A DNA stretch of 64,000 bases from Magicicada septendecula. Its lineage: Eukaryota > Arthropoda > Insecta > Hemiptera > Cicadidae. The notes under the pieces were generated by a model. It was not told where the DNA came from. It saw only the letters and a list, made by a program, of their open reading frames with translations, and did not search any database. Below, one piece after another: positions 26,016 through 38,812 of the stretch (within the stretch, counting starts at the first letter, position 1; each line of letters begins with the position of its first letter). The DNA lies in NCBI GenBank assembly GCA_034769895.1, contig CM068367.1, positions 313,905,986 through 313,969,985 on the forward strand, read 5' to 3'. The position numbers were made by a program, and so were the translations under genes.

Positions 26016-27262
26016 CTGCTGCTGAATTCTAACCCGACAATCTCGTTGTAGATGTCCAGGTTTCCCACATCGATAACACTTCGGTCTTCCATCCTTTCTT
26101 ATTTTATTCTGTGGCGCCGTCCGTCGAGTCTCTGTTCCTTGTTCTTCTTCCTCATCGTCTGTGCCGTCGCGATCTTTTAGCGCGCGCACTTTATGACTTG
26201 TCCAACCAGACGCTGATTTGGCGGCCTCAAATTCTGGTGTCTTGCCATTCGTAACACTTGCTGTAGTTCGTTATCTCGGACACCGGCAGTAAATGTCTGC
26301 ATCGCAAAACGCGTTCGAAAATCTTCTGGCGCTTCAGGATAGGCCATTCTAATTAGTCTGTCGATACTTGCTTCAAACTCTTGAAGACTTTCCCCGGAAT
26401 GCTGTCGCCTTGCTCTCAATTGGGTGCAGTACACATCTCGCAAATGTATATCACCATACCGTAATTCCAGAGCTTTTATCAACTCGGCATAGGTGTTCTG
26501 GCTGTCAGGTGGCACTTTCTGTAGTAGTTCTGCCGCGGGTCCTTTTAATGCAAGAACAAGTGAAACAGCCTTGTCTTTTTCTGTCCAATTATTTGCGCAT
26601 GCAGCAGCTTCAAATTGGCGGAGGTAGGTTGCCCAATGGCTGCTTCCGTCAAAGGTTGAAGCTTTGACATGAACTGTCCCTACTGCAGGCAAAGTGACTT
26701 TCTCTGTTAACTTATTTTCTGTGTCTTTTTCTGTCTTGATCACTGGTACAGTCTGTTCAGAAATTTGTTTTGGTTGAATCTTCATGCACTGTTCGACTTC
26801 ACTTTTAATTGGTTCTCTTATGTTTGTCATTGAGTTTTCTACTGCAGATATTTTATTTGACACAGATTCTTCTATAACAGATATTTTTGTAGACATCGAT
26901 TCTTCAACAATCAAGACAGATTTTTCTACTTCAGCTATTTTTAATGTCATTGATTCTTGTACCTCCGATATTTTAGTAACTTGTTTATTAAGCTCACCTC
27001 GTAGGATACCCAATTCTGCGGTACTGTGTTCTTGCAACTGTTTCTGCATAACTTCAAAGAGAGCTTCCGTTTTATCTGCTTCTTGCTTACGTTTTTCATC
27101 CTGTCGTCTTTCTGCTTCTTCCGCCTCCTGTCTGCGTCTTTCCTCTGCTTCCAGCAGGAGGGTTTTCTGTCTCTCTTCCGCTTTCTCTGCATCCTGTCGT
27201 CGTCGTTCTTTTGTCTGCAACAACAGCGCCTGGAAATTTTCCATCATCTGACTGGCATCCAT
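26001..27262 (-). CDS. gag: Gypsy gag: coiled coil, capsid, zinc knuckle (one frameshift)
   Basis: The structural polyprotein, about 420 codons from the ATG at 27,262 (MDASQMMENFQALLLQTKER). Residues 1-90 or so are very rich in Glu, Arg and Gln, forming a predicted long coiled coil; residues about 90-190 continue a heptad-like pattern. The capsid follows (FDGSSHWATYLRQFEAA, then ALKGPAAELL and LELRYGD). The nucleocapsid has one CCHC knuckle, CYRCGKPGHLQRDC, near 26,080-26,040. A single-base shift near 26,235 separates the capsid from the knuckle frame. Gag ends at TAG 26,003-26,001, six bases beyond the slippery heptamer. The long N-terminal coiled coil is an uncommon extra for the family and may drive particle assembly. 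Confidence 0.9.
26010..26016 (-). promoter_or_regulatory. -1 ribosomal frameshift site GGGAAAC
   Basis: In the gag frame the codons read caG GGA AAC, an exact X XXY YYZ heptamer. Slippage by -1 puts the ribosome in the pol frame. The gag TAG follows after six bases. I did not model a downstream stimulatory structure. Confidence 0.8.
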
Positions 27263-27333
27263 TGTTTTTCGATTAATTACGAATTACACTCGTCTTGTAC
27301 AAAGTATCCACTGTTTCCACTGTTAACCGTTCT

Positions 27334-27351
27334 ATCCCACTTCTGACACCA
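27334..27351 (-). promoter_or_regulatory. Primer-binding site, tRNA-Leu type
   Basis: In element orientation TGGTGTCAGAAGTGGGAT starts one base after the 5' LTR. It is complementary to the 3' acceptor end (ATCCCACTTCTGACA plus CCA) that I recall for animal tRNA-Leu, over 18 bases. Confidence 0.85.
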
Positions 27352-27352
27352 C

Positions 27353-27935
27353 TGTTACGACGGTCTATACGATCGTCGTAGGTACAGTGGAAACAAAATA
27401 AGTACAAGACACCAATTAAGTCACTAATCACACCTTTAATTGTTACAGTAAAACAGTTCGTAATTAACAACACAGTCTCTACAACAAATCAAATGAAAAT
27501 TGTACTCACGCAATAAAATGTCCACAAATATTAAAACTCAATTGTATTACAATTATACCGTCCGAATATAAAACGCAACGCTTCACTACTAACTACTTGC
27601 ACGTACACAGTAATGACCCGAACCGCTCTGTAAATATATCGCACTAATACTCTCGAACCGCACTATCCAAAATCTCGCATGGAACTGAAAACTAAGGCCG
27701 CTACCCGATGTATTTATAGTCACGCTCACACACCAGAAGCTTCCAAACTGCGTCTTATCTCTCGTGAACTACGCAATTACTACGGCCTTGACACAGTACG
27801 AGCGCCCGAGCGAAGCCCGGCACAGTCGAGAAAATTCTCGCAAAATGCGTCTAGTAGCACGTACACCACACGCTTACATCGAGATCCTTCTGGCATATTC
27901 GATAAACGCGTAGATTGTTCTGTGCTGTCGTAGCA
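27353..27935 (-). repeat. 5' LTR of the gypsy element
   Basis: 583 bp, partner of 21,805-22,388. Its outer edge abuts the target duplication ATAT at 27,936. It contains the promoter and start of transcription by family analogy; no core promoter was pinpointed. Confidence 0.95.
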
Positions 27936-28305
27936 ATATGTTTTAGCCAACATTCTGTCATGACCACCATGACCAACAGCTAGATGAGCTGTATCGATTA
28001 CATCATATAGTTCTTCAGCAGATAAATTATATTTTATGTTGTCGTTTCCCTCATTTCGAGCAACAAATTTTCTTACGCTTCCGATTTCCAGAACACTGCA
28101 TCCTTTTATCCTTCTTTGTTGCAGTGGTGTCTTCTTTTCCGCTTTTTCAGCTTCCTCCACCTCTTGCATAATTTCTAAGTTTTTTTCTTTGTAAGCATAT
28201 TATAATGAGTCGGTTTTTTTCATTTTTTAAAATCTCTGCTACAAATCTCCTGCTCTACTGTCTTTGACAACTCTGTCCACTAGACAAAGCCTCATCCATG
28301 GTGGC
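27936..28305 (-). pseudogene. KRBA2-like integrase-derived sequence, upstream part
   Basis: The minus-strand frame reads KKTPLQQRRIKGCSVLEIG, then IKYNLSAEELYDVIDTAH and LAVGHGGHDRMLAKTY. These are the hallmarks of the H2C2 integrase zinc domain in KRAB-A domain-containing protein 2-like proteins, which derive from Ginger/gypsy-type integrases and are abundant in insect genomes. A weaker start is seen near 28,299. The gypsy element cuts it right after the second His of the domain; the rest is at 21,804-21,660. It has some stops upstream of 28,169, so it was probably not functional at the time of insertion. Confidence 0.7.
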
Positions 28306-28384
28306 AACAAACTAAGGAACAGAACACTAAGACATTAAAGTACAAAAAATTCTACTAATCACACAATAACAAAGCGTATAAATA

Positions 28385-28506
28385 CTTTTGCTAAACTTGT
28401 CTTGCTACCACTAATACTCACTTACACTTCCATGAGCCGAGATGCTTGAAAGCGCTCATGGAAGTGTAAGTGAGTATTAGTGGTAGCAACACAAGTTTAG
28501 CAAAAG
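28385..28506. repeat. 53-bp-arm hairpin, one mismatch
   Basis: Arms 28,385-28,437 and 28,454-28,506 are reverse complements over 53 bp with a single mismatch (TCTTG against TGTTG on the same strand). The loop is 16 nt (28,438-28,453). There are no transposon-like ends beyond the arms and no obvious target duplication. Confidence 0.95.
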
Positions 28507-28610
28507 TTAGACTTAACCACTAAATTGTATTTATCGTTTACGTAACAAATACCTCGACACACGCACGACACTGACGACGAACTAACGAAACTGATGTAAA
28601 ATAAAATTGT

Positions 28611-29470
28611 ATTATACACGCAAAATTGTATTGTCCCCCCCCCAAAGTACTGGAGAGGATGACTAATGCCTTATGGTCTCATTCCTTGATGAAGGGAAAT
28701 ATCCAACCGAACCTCCAAGTGGTGGGGTATGGGCAACACCTACAGGTGGCTAACGCGGCTCTGGATACCGAGTGACAGCCGGTATAAGCTGTCCTTCCTC
28801 TACTTGTCATTGTCAAGTAGAGGTTAGGGTACCCTCTTGCCCTTGGGGTGAGAAATTGTCCCTAAAGACGGATGACCTTCCATTGGTCAACGACGTAGGA
28901 TGTGGGACGCAACGAGAAACCACCACATTAAAGTCGTTATGGATATCTCAACAGGGAAAACTGGTCTCTTTAGTTTGGTAAGACAGCCAGTTTATGGGAG
29001 AACTCCCAGACAGAAAATGGGGCGGACGTTAAACCTGAAGGTGGCAGCCCCACCATACGTCTTACCCTGCGATATGCTAGTAACATATTCAGGGGACATA
29101 TTCATACTAAATTGCCTCAAATAAGGACTAGCCGGACGGATGGGTCTGAGAGTTGGACTTTAATGAAATGCCAGGCCAGTCGCATCCAAGCGGCTGAAAT
29201 GAGATTTCTCAGGCACGTAGCAGGGTATACTCTCCATGATCATAGAAGAAACAGATATACGGCAGAAACTGAATATTATCAGTATACTCGACAGGATCGC
29301 CCGGTATCGGCTGAATTGGTGCGAACATCTTTGCCGAATGGATGACTGCCGCATCACCAAACTACAAGCCGAGGAGACAGAGCGCTGGAGTGACCAGCTC
29401 TAATCTTTGCCTATTTCAGACCGGAGCAAACCATCCTTGGTTTAATCCTTGAAGATGATTATTCACGCAA
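28611..29470 (+). mobile_element. Internally deleted LINE with both ends (family A, copy 2) and TSD
   Basis: The body is 28,624-29,457. It is flanked by ATTATACACGCAA (28,611-28,623) and ATTATTCACGCAA (29,458-29,470), a 12/13 target-site duplication. The first 480 bp look like a LINE 5' region: G+C-richer, with a poly-C start. At about 29,136 the sequence jumps to the 3' coding end (GSESWTLMKCQASRIQAAEM, RFLRHVAGYTLHDHRRN, and a degraded MDDCR block). It ends TTGAAGATGAT like copy 1. Endonuclease and RT are missing, so it could only have moved with enzymes supplied in trans, or it was deleted after insertion. The 3' part is about 350 bp and several indels damage it. Confidence 0.75.
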
Positions 29471-29674
29471 CTACAAAACGTTACACAGTACGTCAGCGAA
29501 CTGACGACACTGCGACTAAGTAAAGAAACAGCGGGCTACGACGCTGACGAGGAAGAGGCGGCACGAACGGGAATTCCTCGAGATGTTACAGTAACGTTCA
29601 TCGCCGTGACTTTCGACTAACGGATTTTCCGACAGGCCAGACCAACGTTCATCGTTATCCCTTTCCACTAGGCT
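29471..29674. other. Unannotated GC-richer flank
   Basis: No recognisable feature. It seems continuous with the DNA left of the LINE: both carry ACTGACGACG / CTGACGACAC strings. Confidence 0.3.
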
Positions 29675-29865
29675 CAATCAGTTTGTCCTATTCAGTAAAG
29701 GGCCAAACTGGTTCAGATAGGAAATATCAGTTTATCCTTGAAGTTCCGTCTTAATTTTAGGATAAACAAGTTCAGACTAGGCCAAACCGGTTGATCCTAT
29801 CGCGTTTCGGATAAACTAGTTTGGCCTAGGAATAACTAGTTTGTCCTGAAATTGGGTTTGGCCGG
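29675..29865. repeat. Cluster of imperfect palindromic motifs
   Basis: At least seven versions of a half-palindromic motif occur within 190 bp on both strands: CAGTTTGTCCTA (29,689), CAGTTTATCCT (29,728), AGGATAAACAAGTT (29,759), AGGCCAAACCGGTT (29,779), GGATAAACTAGTTTGGCCTA (29,809), ACTAGTTTGTCCT (29,835) and a TTTGGCCGGT. Function unknown. Confidence 0.7.
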
Positions 29866-29944
29866 TAACACATATAACTAACTAGTTTCACGTGTAATTA
29901 ACTAATATAATATAACAAACTAAAATAATTCACATATTATAAAT

Positions 29945-30999
<1,055 letters not shown>

Positions 31000-31552
31000 C
31001 ATTCAAATTATCTTTAAAATTTCCTACTTCGCCAATATCTAGTATATTATTGTTAACTGACACCTGTTCGTGTGTCTTTTACTTGTTTCTTTCCATTAAT
31101 TCTGACCGAGTTCCACATCTATCATGCCAGATGGCTGCGTGGAAAACATACTGGAGAGTAATGTAGTTTAAGCTTAATTCAGTTAATGTCAGAAAGCTAT
31201 AAGTAAAGTAGGCTACCTCTAGCATAAGCTATTAATCTGTTTATTTTTTGTAGAAAGCTACCGCTAAAGACATAATATATCAAATTTTTAAGTCCGTTCC
31301 CGCTAATAGTGTATTTCCACCACGACTGCAATTTATATTATAGGAAACATAATTATTGGAGGCTTTAAAATGGAAAAACGTACTTTAAAATAATGTAAAA
31401 ATGTAGAGCAGTGAATCAGAATAAAAGTAATAAACTCATCGCCGTAAGAACAATCTTCTCAGTTGAGTTTTGTCTTAAATTTTGGTTTTGTAGGCCTATT
31501 TATATGATCCCACAGTTGTCCGCTCATAAAATTAATTTTGGCACAACAGAGT

Positions 31553-33422
<1,870 letters not shown>

Positions 33423-33735
33423 AGGCTAATTAAGACAAGGAATATCCACCATCAGTCCAAGGTCACATTATATAAAGGTATGATTAGGCCGGTGATAATA
33501 TATGGCAGCGAGACTTGGACTCTGAACAAACAAGCCGCTAACATAGTCAATACTTTTGAAAGGAGAATTTTGAGGAGAATGTATGGCCCAATTCAAGTCA
33601 ATTGGATATGGAGAATGCGACACAATGAGGAGCTATACAAGCTGTATAAAGACAATGATCTGGCCACCACCATCCGACTGCATAGATTGCAATGGGCAGG
33701 ACACATCATTAGGATGGAAGTTATCAAATCGATGT
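33423..33735 (+). pseudogene. LINE C-terminal fragment (family B)
   Basis: The open frame reads MIRPVIIYGSETWTLNKQ, then FERRILRRMYGPI and LHRLQWAGHIIRME. This is the post-RT C-terminal region of an arthropod non-LTR retrotransposon, distinct in sequence from family A. It begins abruptly near 33,423 (5' truncation) and is cut near 33,735, where the Penelope-like fragment starts; neither has its proper end at the junction. The stretch itself has no stop inside, so it is younger than the fragment at 11,645. No target duplication recognised. Confidence 0.82.
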
Positions 33736-33737
33736 GA

Positions 33738-34619
33738 TGTTATCAAATCATTCAAGATCTTGATGAAATTAATCAAATTGAAAATAAAATTAAGTTCAAA
33801 GAGGAAATAGGTGGAGTACAAATAAATTACCTAGATCTAAATATAAAGATAGAGTGTGGTGTTTTTAAATTTGATGTATTTAGAAAAGAAACGTATACAG
33901 ACTTAATTATACCTCAGGAATCATACCATCCCGTAAGTCACAAGATGGCTGCACTAAACTCATTTTGTTATAGAGCAATAAAATACTTAGAAGATGATTC
34001 ATGTAAAACAGAAGAGTTAAAAAGGATAGAAGAAATAGCGAAAAATAATAATTATAAACCGGGCATAGTAGAGAAAATTGTAAAAAGAATAGAAGGAAAT
34101 AGTAGACAAGAAGAGAAGAAAGAAAAGAAATACATAGGATCAATAACTTATCTGGGATTTCAAACAAGGAACATAATCAAGTGCTTTGAAAAACACAATA
34201 TATATGTAGCGGTAAAAAAGACAAAGACAGTTTTTGAATATATAAAGAATAGTAGCACTGAAATAATGCCTGAATTACAGAAAAGCGGTGTTTATAAGTT
34301 GAACTGTAAACAGTGTGATAAGGTTTACCTGGGTGAAACAGGACGTAAGTTCGAAATTAGATTAAGAGAGCATGCGAGAGGAGAAGGAGATAGAACTACT
34401 AATTCGCTCTGTGCGAGACATTTTAATGAAACAGGGCATAGGTTTTTAGACCCAACATAGAACGTCGAAATAGTAAGGTTAGAGAATAACATAAGTAAAC
34501 GCAAATTGTATGAAGAATTAGAAATATTAAAAGTAAGGAAAAAGAATAGTAATGTGCTGATGAACATAAAGACTGAATTTAGTAATGAGGATATATTTTA
34601 CTATATTTTGAAAGAGTAG
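33738..34619 (+). pseudogene. Penelope-like element tail: RT end plus GIY-YIG endonuclease
   Basis: A frame open from 33,738 to a TAG at 34,458-34,460, continuing in the same frame to 34,619. The first 100 residues are the end of the RT domain (INYLDLNIKI, FRKETYTDLIIPQ, SYHPVSHKMAALN). A linker follows, then the GIY-YIG endonuclease: SGVYKLNCKQCDKVYLGETG with the GVY and YLG halves, RKFEIRLREH with the conserved Arg, and an HFNETGH string. PLEs use this nuclease to nick target DNA for retrotransposition. The RT catalytic motifs lie upstream of the break and are absent. The TAG is the only clear lesion, so the copy is fairly young but 5'-truncated. Confidence 0.88.
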
Positions 34620-34850
34620 TGTATAAAATGTGTAATACGGTTACAGGATAGGTTCAGAAGGTAGAAAGCTGTAGGAGATTTCTAGAGGATAATGTACATG
34701 ACGAGGTCAGGTTGACTGAGTAAGGGGCGGGGCTAACAAGGACTGGGCGGTAAGTACTGCCTCCTATTGGTTGAATGTAACCGATGATGCGTGGGAGGGT
34801 TAGTATACATATAAGGGAAGTAGGTATTTTAATGTTGTTGTAGGAAGAAC
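34620..34850 (+). other. PLE 3' non-coding region
   Basis: Follows the endonuclease stop. It is moderately GC-rich around 34,715-34,800 (GGGGCGGGGC) and leads into the ribozyme-like segment. Confidence 0.5.
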
Positions 34851-34888
34851 TTGATAATGGTTGCGAAACCGAAAGGCCTCGTTCGAGG
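34851..34888 (+). ncRNA. Degenerate hammerhead-like core in PLE tail
   Basis: TTGATAA (34,851-34,857), one base, a GGTT-GCGA-AACC hairpin (34,859-34,870), then GAAA (34,871-34,874). This is the order of a hammerhead core (CUGAUGA, stem II, GAAA) with C3 replaced by U and G8 by A. A CCTCG-TT-CGAGG hairpin follows at 34,877-34,888. Hammerheads are known from PLE terminal repeats. No clear cleavage triplet or stem I was found, so activity is doubtful. Confidence 0.4.
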
Positions 34889-37800
34889 AAAAAGTGTTTA
34901 TAGCAGGGAAGCAACAAAAATTTGACAATGTTGTGATGAAGACTGCTAACATAGAGAAAAAACTGAAAATAGTTGTTTGGTCTGATGACAACACAATAGT
35001 TAGTGTCGACTCAGCGTTGGTTTCAGTTGGCTGTGCCAAGATGGCGGACTGACGCTAAGCAAAGATAGAGTTGATTTACCTCCCAACTATTTAAAACAAG
35101 TTTTTAAAATAAAATAAGTCAAATAAATTGTTCACTGGTGTTGAATTGGTCTTTTCACTTTGGTTCTGATGAATAAGTGTTACTGTGATTTAGTTCTGGT
35201 GTTGTATAATCATTACTAGTGTTAGTATATATAAGGTTCGGTCTCACCACTTTTGTAGATCACTCTTATTTATTTTTAGAGATATTATTTTCTTCTTTCT
35301 TCTTGTTTTATTATTATATTATTATTTCTTGGTTCTAGTTTGACACTGTTAATTATTTTACTTTCACTCTTATTCTGACTTGGACTTGACTCTATCATAT
35401 ACTTTTTACACAGAGTAGCATAGACTCTGTTCTTTATACTTTCGAGTCTAACAATCAAGTGAAGAAATTTCCTTATACCTTCAACGGGCTTGACCAAATT
35501 TCAAAATTTCTCATTGGTCAAAATCGTCGGGTTAAGAGGTCACATGACCTTAATTATTTAAGATACAAAATTTTACATTTTCTAGCTACAATTACTCCCT
35601 GTCTATTACATAATAAATCTCAAATTGGTTTACAGTACAATATTCCTTATAACAAGACAAAATTTTAGACACCTCACATGGCACAGGTGTGTGTCCTAAT
35701 AATTAATTTAACATTTTATAAAATTTCATCTCATAAGCCATTCCATGTAGCTTTTGACATTTCAAATCACATTAAAATTCCATTCATTAATTAAAATGTT
35801 GCTTCTGACACTTAAATAAAACATATATTAGTATTTATACCATCTTTTACCGTTTATTACAGTGCTGTGATGGTTTAATAGTTGGATTTACAATAATTTC
35901 TATTTTGATATTGGCCAATTAATTGGTATTTCTCTATAGTACAAAGTTTCAATTAAAAATTACTGTATGACCTTGTGGCTTGATACACTATTATTATTAC
36001 ATGCATTGAATTATCCATTATGTTATTATTATCCATTGAATGGATTCTGACAAAGTGAAGAACAACATTAACATAAAACAAACATATTACCATAATGTTA
36101 GGCCATTATGGTCAAACTCAAACCAACTTTAAACAATAAAACTTTCTTTTAATAACTTCTTAATATCTAATACATAGTATAGTTGGTCAATTTATTATGA
36201 CCTATTTTTAAGTATTATTGACACCTGGTCAATTTAAACAATCTAATTCTTATTACCCTAAATAAGGTTTAACACATTAATTTAAACAACACAAATGATT
36301 TATTATTCCCTTCAGTTAACATTCAAAATAAAATAGGGAACTATTTTATGCAATCAAGGTTATTCAATTAACATTAAAATAAATTAAATTAACAACCTAA
36401 ATCACCTTTTGGTTATTTATAGGTTGAAGTCTTTTGGCAAATTGGTAATACACAGGTATATTGAATATCAGATATTTCACACATTAAATATTATTATATG
36501 ATCACATATTGTCTTTAGTTGTGATTATAAATTTCATTCACAATAAGGTACCACTATTATTAACAGTCCTGTCTGTATAGTTAGTAACCAACATCTTACA
36601 TTTACATTTTACACTCAATCATTTATTGTTCTTGTTGTGATTACATTTTCTTTTTGCAATTAGTTATTATTGCTATGAACAGTCACTTTTAATGGTTTAG
36701 AGTACATATTTGTTCTACATTAGCTTATATTGTACTTCTTTTTGCTTATTTTGGGTTTTAACCTTTCTCATTGGTTTAGCAAGGGTAGGTTTATTGTTTA
36801 GTTTATGTCATATTATATGGGGGTTATACACTTATTGGGTTATGCTCATTATGTCACATTACTATATATATGTATATATAATTATTGTACATTGCGTCGA
36901 TGTTTTAAAGCTAGGGTTATTGTGACGATTTAAAGCCAATTTAAATTGCACAACAACAAAATATTTTTGTTTGAAATGACAAGTGAGAAAATAATCCACC
37001 CTCCCCTTTGTACAAAATACCTGTACCTTCTTGTCAACCGCGAGTACGGACATGCAAATCATAATGTTGTTGAGCTAATTAAAATAACCATCCTAATTAT
37101 ATAAAAAAGGACGTGATAATAATAAATAAAATATTGACTAAATAAAGAAGCTATAGTAGGATTAATAGTAGCTAAGTAGAGGTAAACTATAATAATAAAA
37201 GTACGAACTATTTCTTCTCGCGGCGGGAACTGCGCCAATCTCCCTACTCGAACACAAAACCTTACAGACAGTCTCCTCTGAATCACGGCCAAGCCAACAG
37301 CCTTGTCATGTGTTGTGAAGACGAATACTTCTATATTGCAAAACTAGGTATCCGTAAATAAGTGTTTCCTGGTTACACAACCCCCACATGTAGTTAAACG
37401 AAGTGAAATGTAAAAACAAAAGTTACGGAGTTTAAATATAAAACAAAACAAAAAATAAAAAAGGCATAGCCGACACATCTCTTTATGAAATGGTTTAATC
37501 GTTAAGGTATGTTCCATACCATATCATAAGGTAACATCAGTGCAGTTTAAACCAAAATGTAAAAGTGAACACGACCGACCGGAGTGAATCATCAACTACA
37601 ACACTATGAGCTCCAGGTAGCCAGAATCCGAGCCTCATGACTGCGCTAACTACTTAGAGTCAACCACTGAAATGGAGGAACACAAACTACAACTAAGATC
37701 ATCCAGGAAAACCTACGGAAGAGGACCATGAAGAGGACCAGCTGTGGACCAACATCATACCCAGGTGACATGGAAGCATAACTTCCGTGGTTATATTGTT

Positions 37801-38812
37801 TTCTAAGAACCCAGAGTAAAAAACAGTTTATTTTGTAAAGACTCATACAAATCATGAAAATCATAACTTAATAATATGTATACTTTCTGTAACGGAGATA
37901 AGAGTAATGTGAAGATGGATACAGATATAATTAATTCAAAATTGAATCAAATTATTCTTCAAATAGTTTGCATAATGTCAAAGTACTTTTAAAATATAAA
38001 AAGAATTAGAACCCGGATCCGTGGTATTCTATGTAATATACAGTTGTATTGTTTTGAGCTCATCATAGTAACAGTTTAAAGAGAATAAGAGCATAAAATG
38101 CAGAATCTATCAGAATCTTTCATTTAATAACAATAAGAATCATTAAAGGTATTATTTTGGAATCTTTATTTTGGAAGCTGTAATAAAGAGACGTTTTTGC
38201 TAAACAGAAGAGAGTGAGTAAATTTACGTAACCTTAGTCAAACTCCTGATCTTTACAGGTTCCCAATTTGTTGGTAAGTAATTAGTACTAACAATGGCAG
38301 CCGGTTTAATTGACAGAGGCCAATTAAACTGGTTCCCTGTGTTATAATGTCTTAACAGGAGGAGACGTTATATTATTACTGGTAATATCGGAATGATTCA
38401 ATTACATTTTCAAACTTGCTTTAAAAGAGGTAGGTCGGCAAACCAACACTTCATAAATATTTCAAAGGTACGAAACTAATAAAGCTACAAACCTTACACA
38501 AATATGAGTTTCAAAACTGGTAAACAATTATGTAGGCCTACCTTAGAAAACAATTATACTATAATTAGAACATAACGTCGGTGTCAACTTCACAGTGTAC
38601 TTGCTTAAGTATTTATGTACTGTAATCTCTTGGTGGATGTAGGCTAGTGCTGCAACAAACGACTTTCATCTTACACGATTCAGAGAATAACCCGTTCACT
38701 AGTATTTCCGTCAATAAATAAAATCAAATTTTAACTTGCTTTAAAATATTTGAGTTTACACTTAGCATATATTAGCTCAATTTACACAAAGGGCGATAAG
38801 AAGGCATGCTAA
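34889..38812. other. Mostly featureless AT-rich DNA
   Basis: The first 200 bp may still belong to the PLE tail. A 12-bp-arm imperfect hairpin (CCGGTTTAATTG / CAATTAAACTGG) lies at 38,303-38,334. The block at 37,560-37,800 is less AT-rich but reads as nothing known. TAGGCCTA occurs at 38,533. Confidence 0.4.

Larger units (their letters stand above)
21801..27939 (-). mobile_element. Ty3/gypsy LTR retrotransposon, near-complete
   Basis: A full-length element transcribed leftward, flanked by a 4-bp direct duplication ATAT (21,801-21,804 and 27,936-27,939). Order from its 5' end: LTR, PBS, gag, slippery site, protease, reverse transcriptase, RNase H, integrase, PPT, LTR. There is no env frame between the pol stop and the PPT, so it is of the non-enveloped kind. 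Two single-base frameshifts (about 26,235 and 23,853) are the only obvious lesions in coding. Either true mutation or assembly error could explain them. The clade is not assigned; the tRNA-Leu primer is reminiscent of the mdg3/blastopia group but does not prove it. Confidence 0.95.

Noticed and set aside
34982..35010. CTGATGA at 34,982 as a further hammerhead
   Set aside because: A short ACAC/GTGT stem follows but there is no GAAA at the required place.
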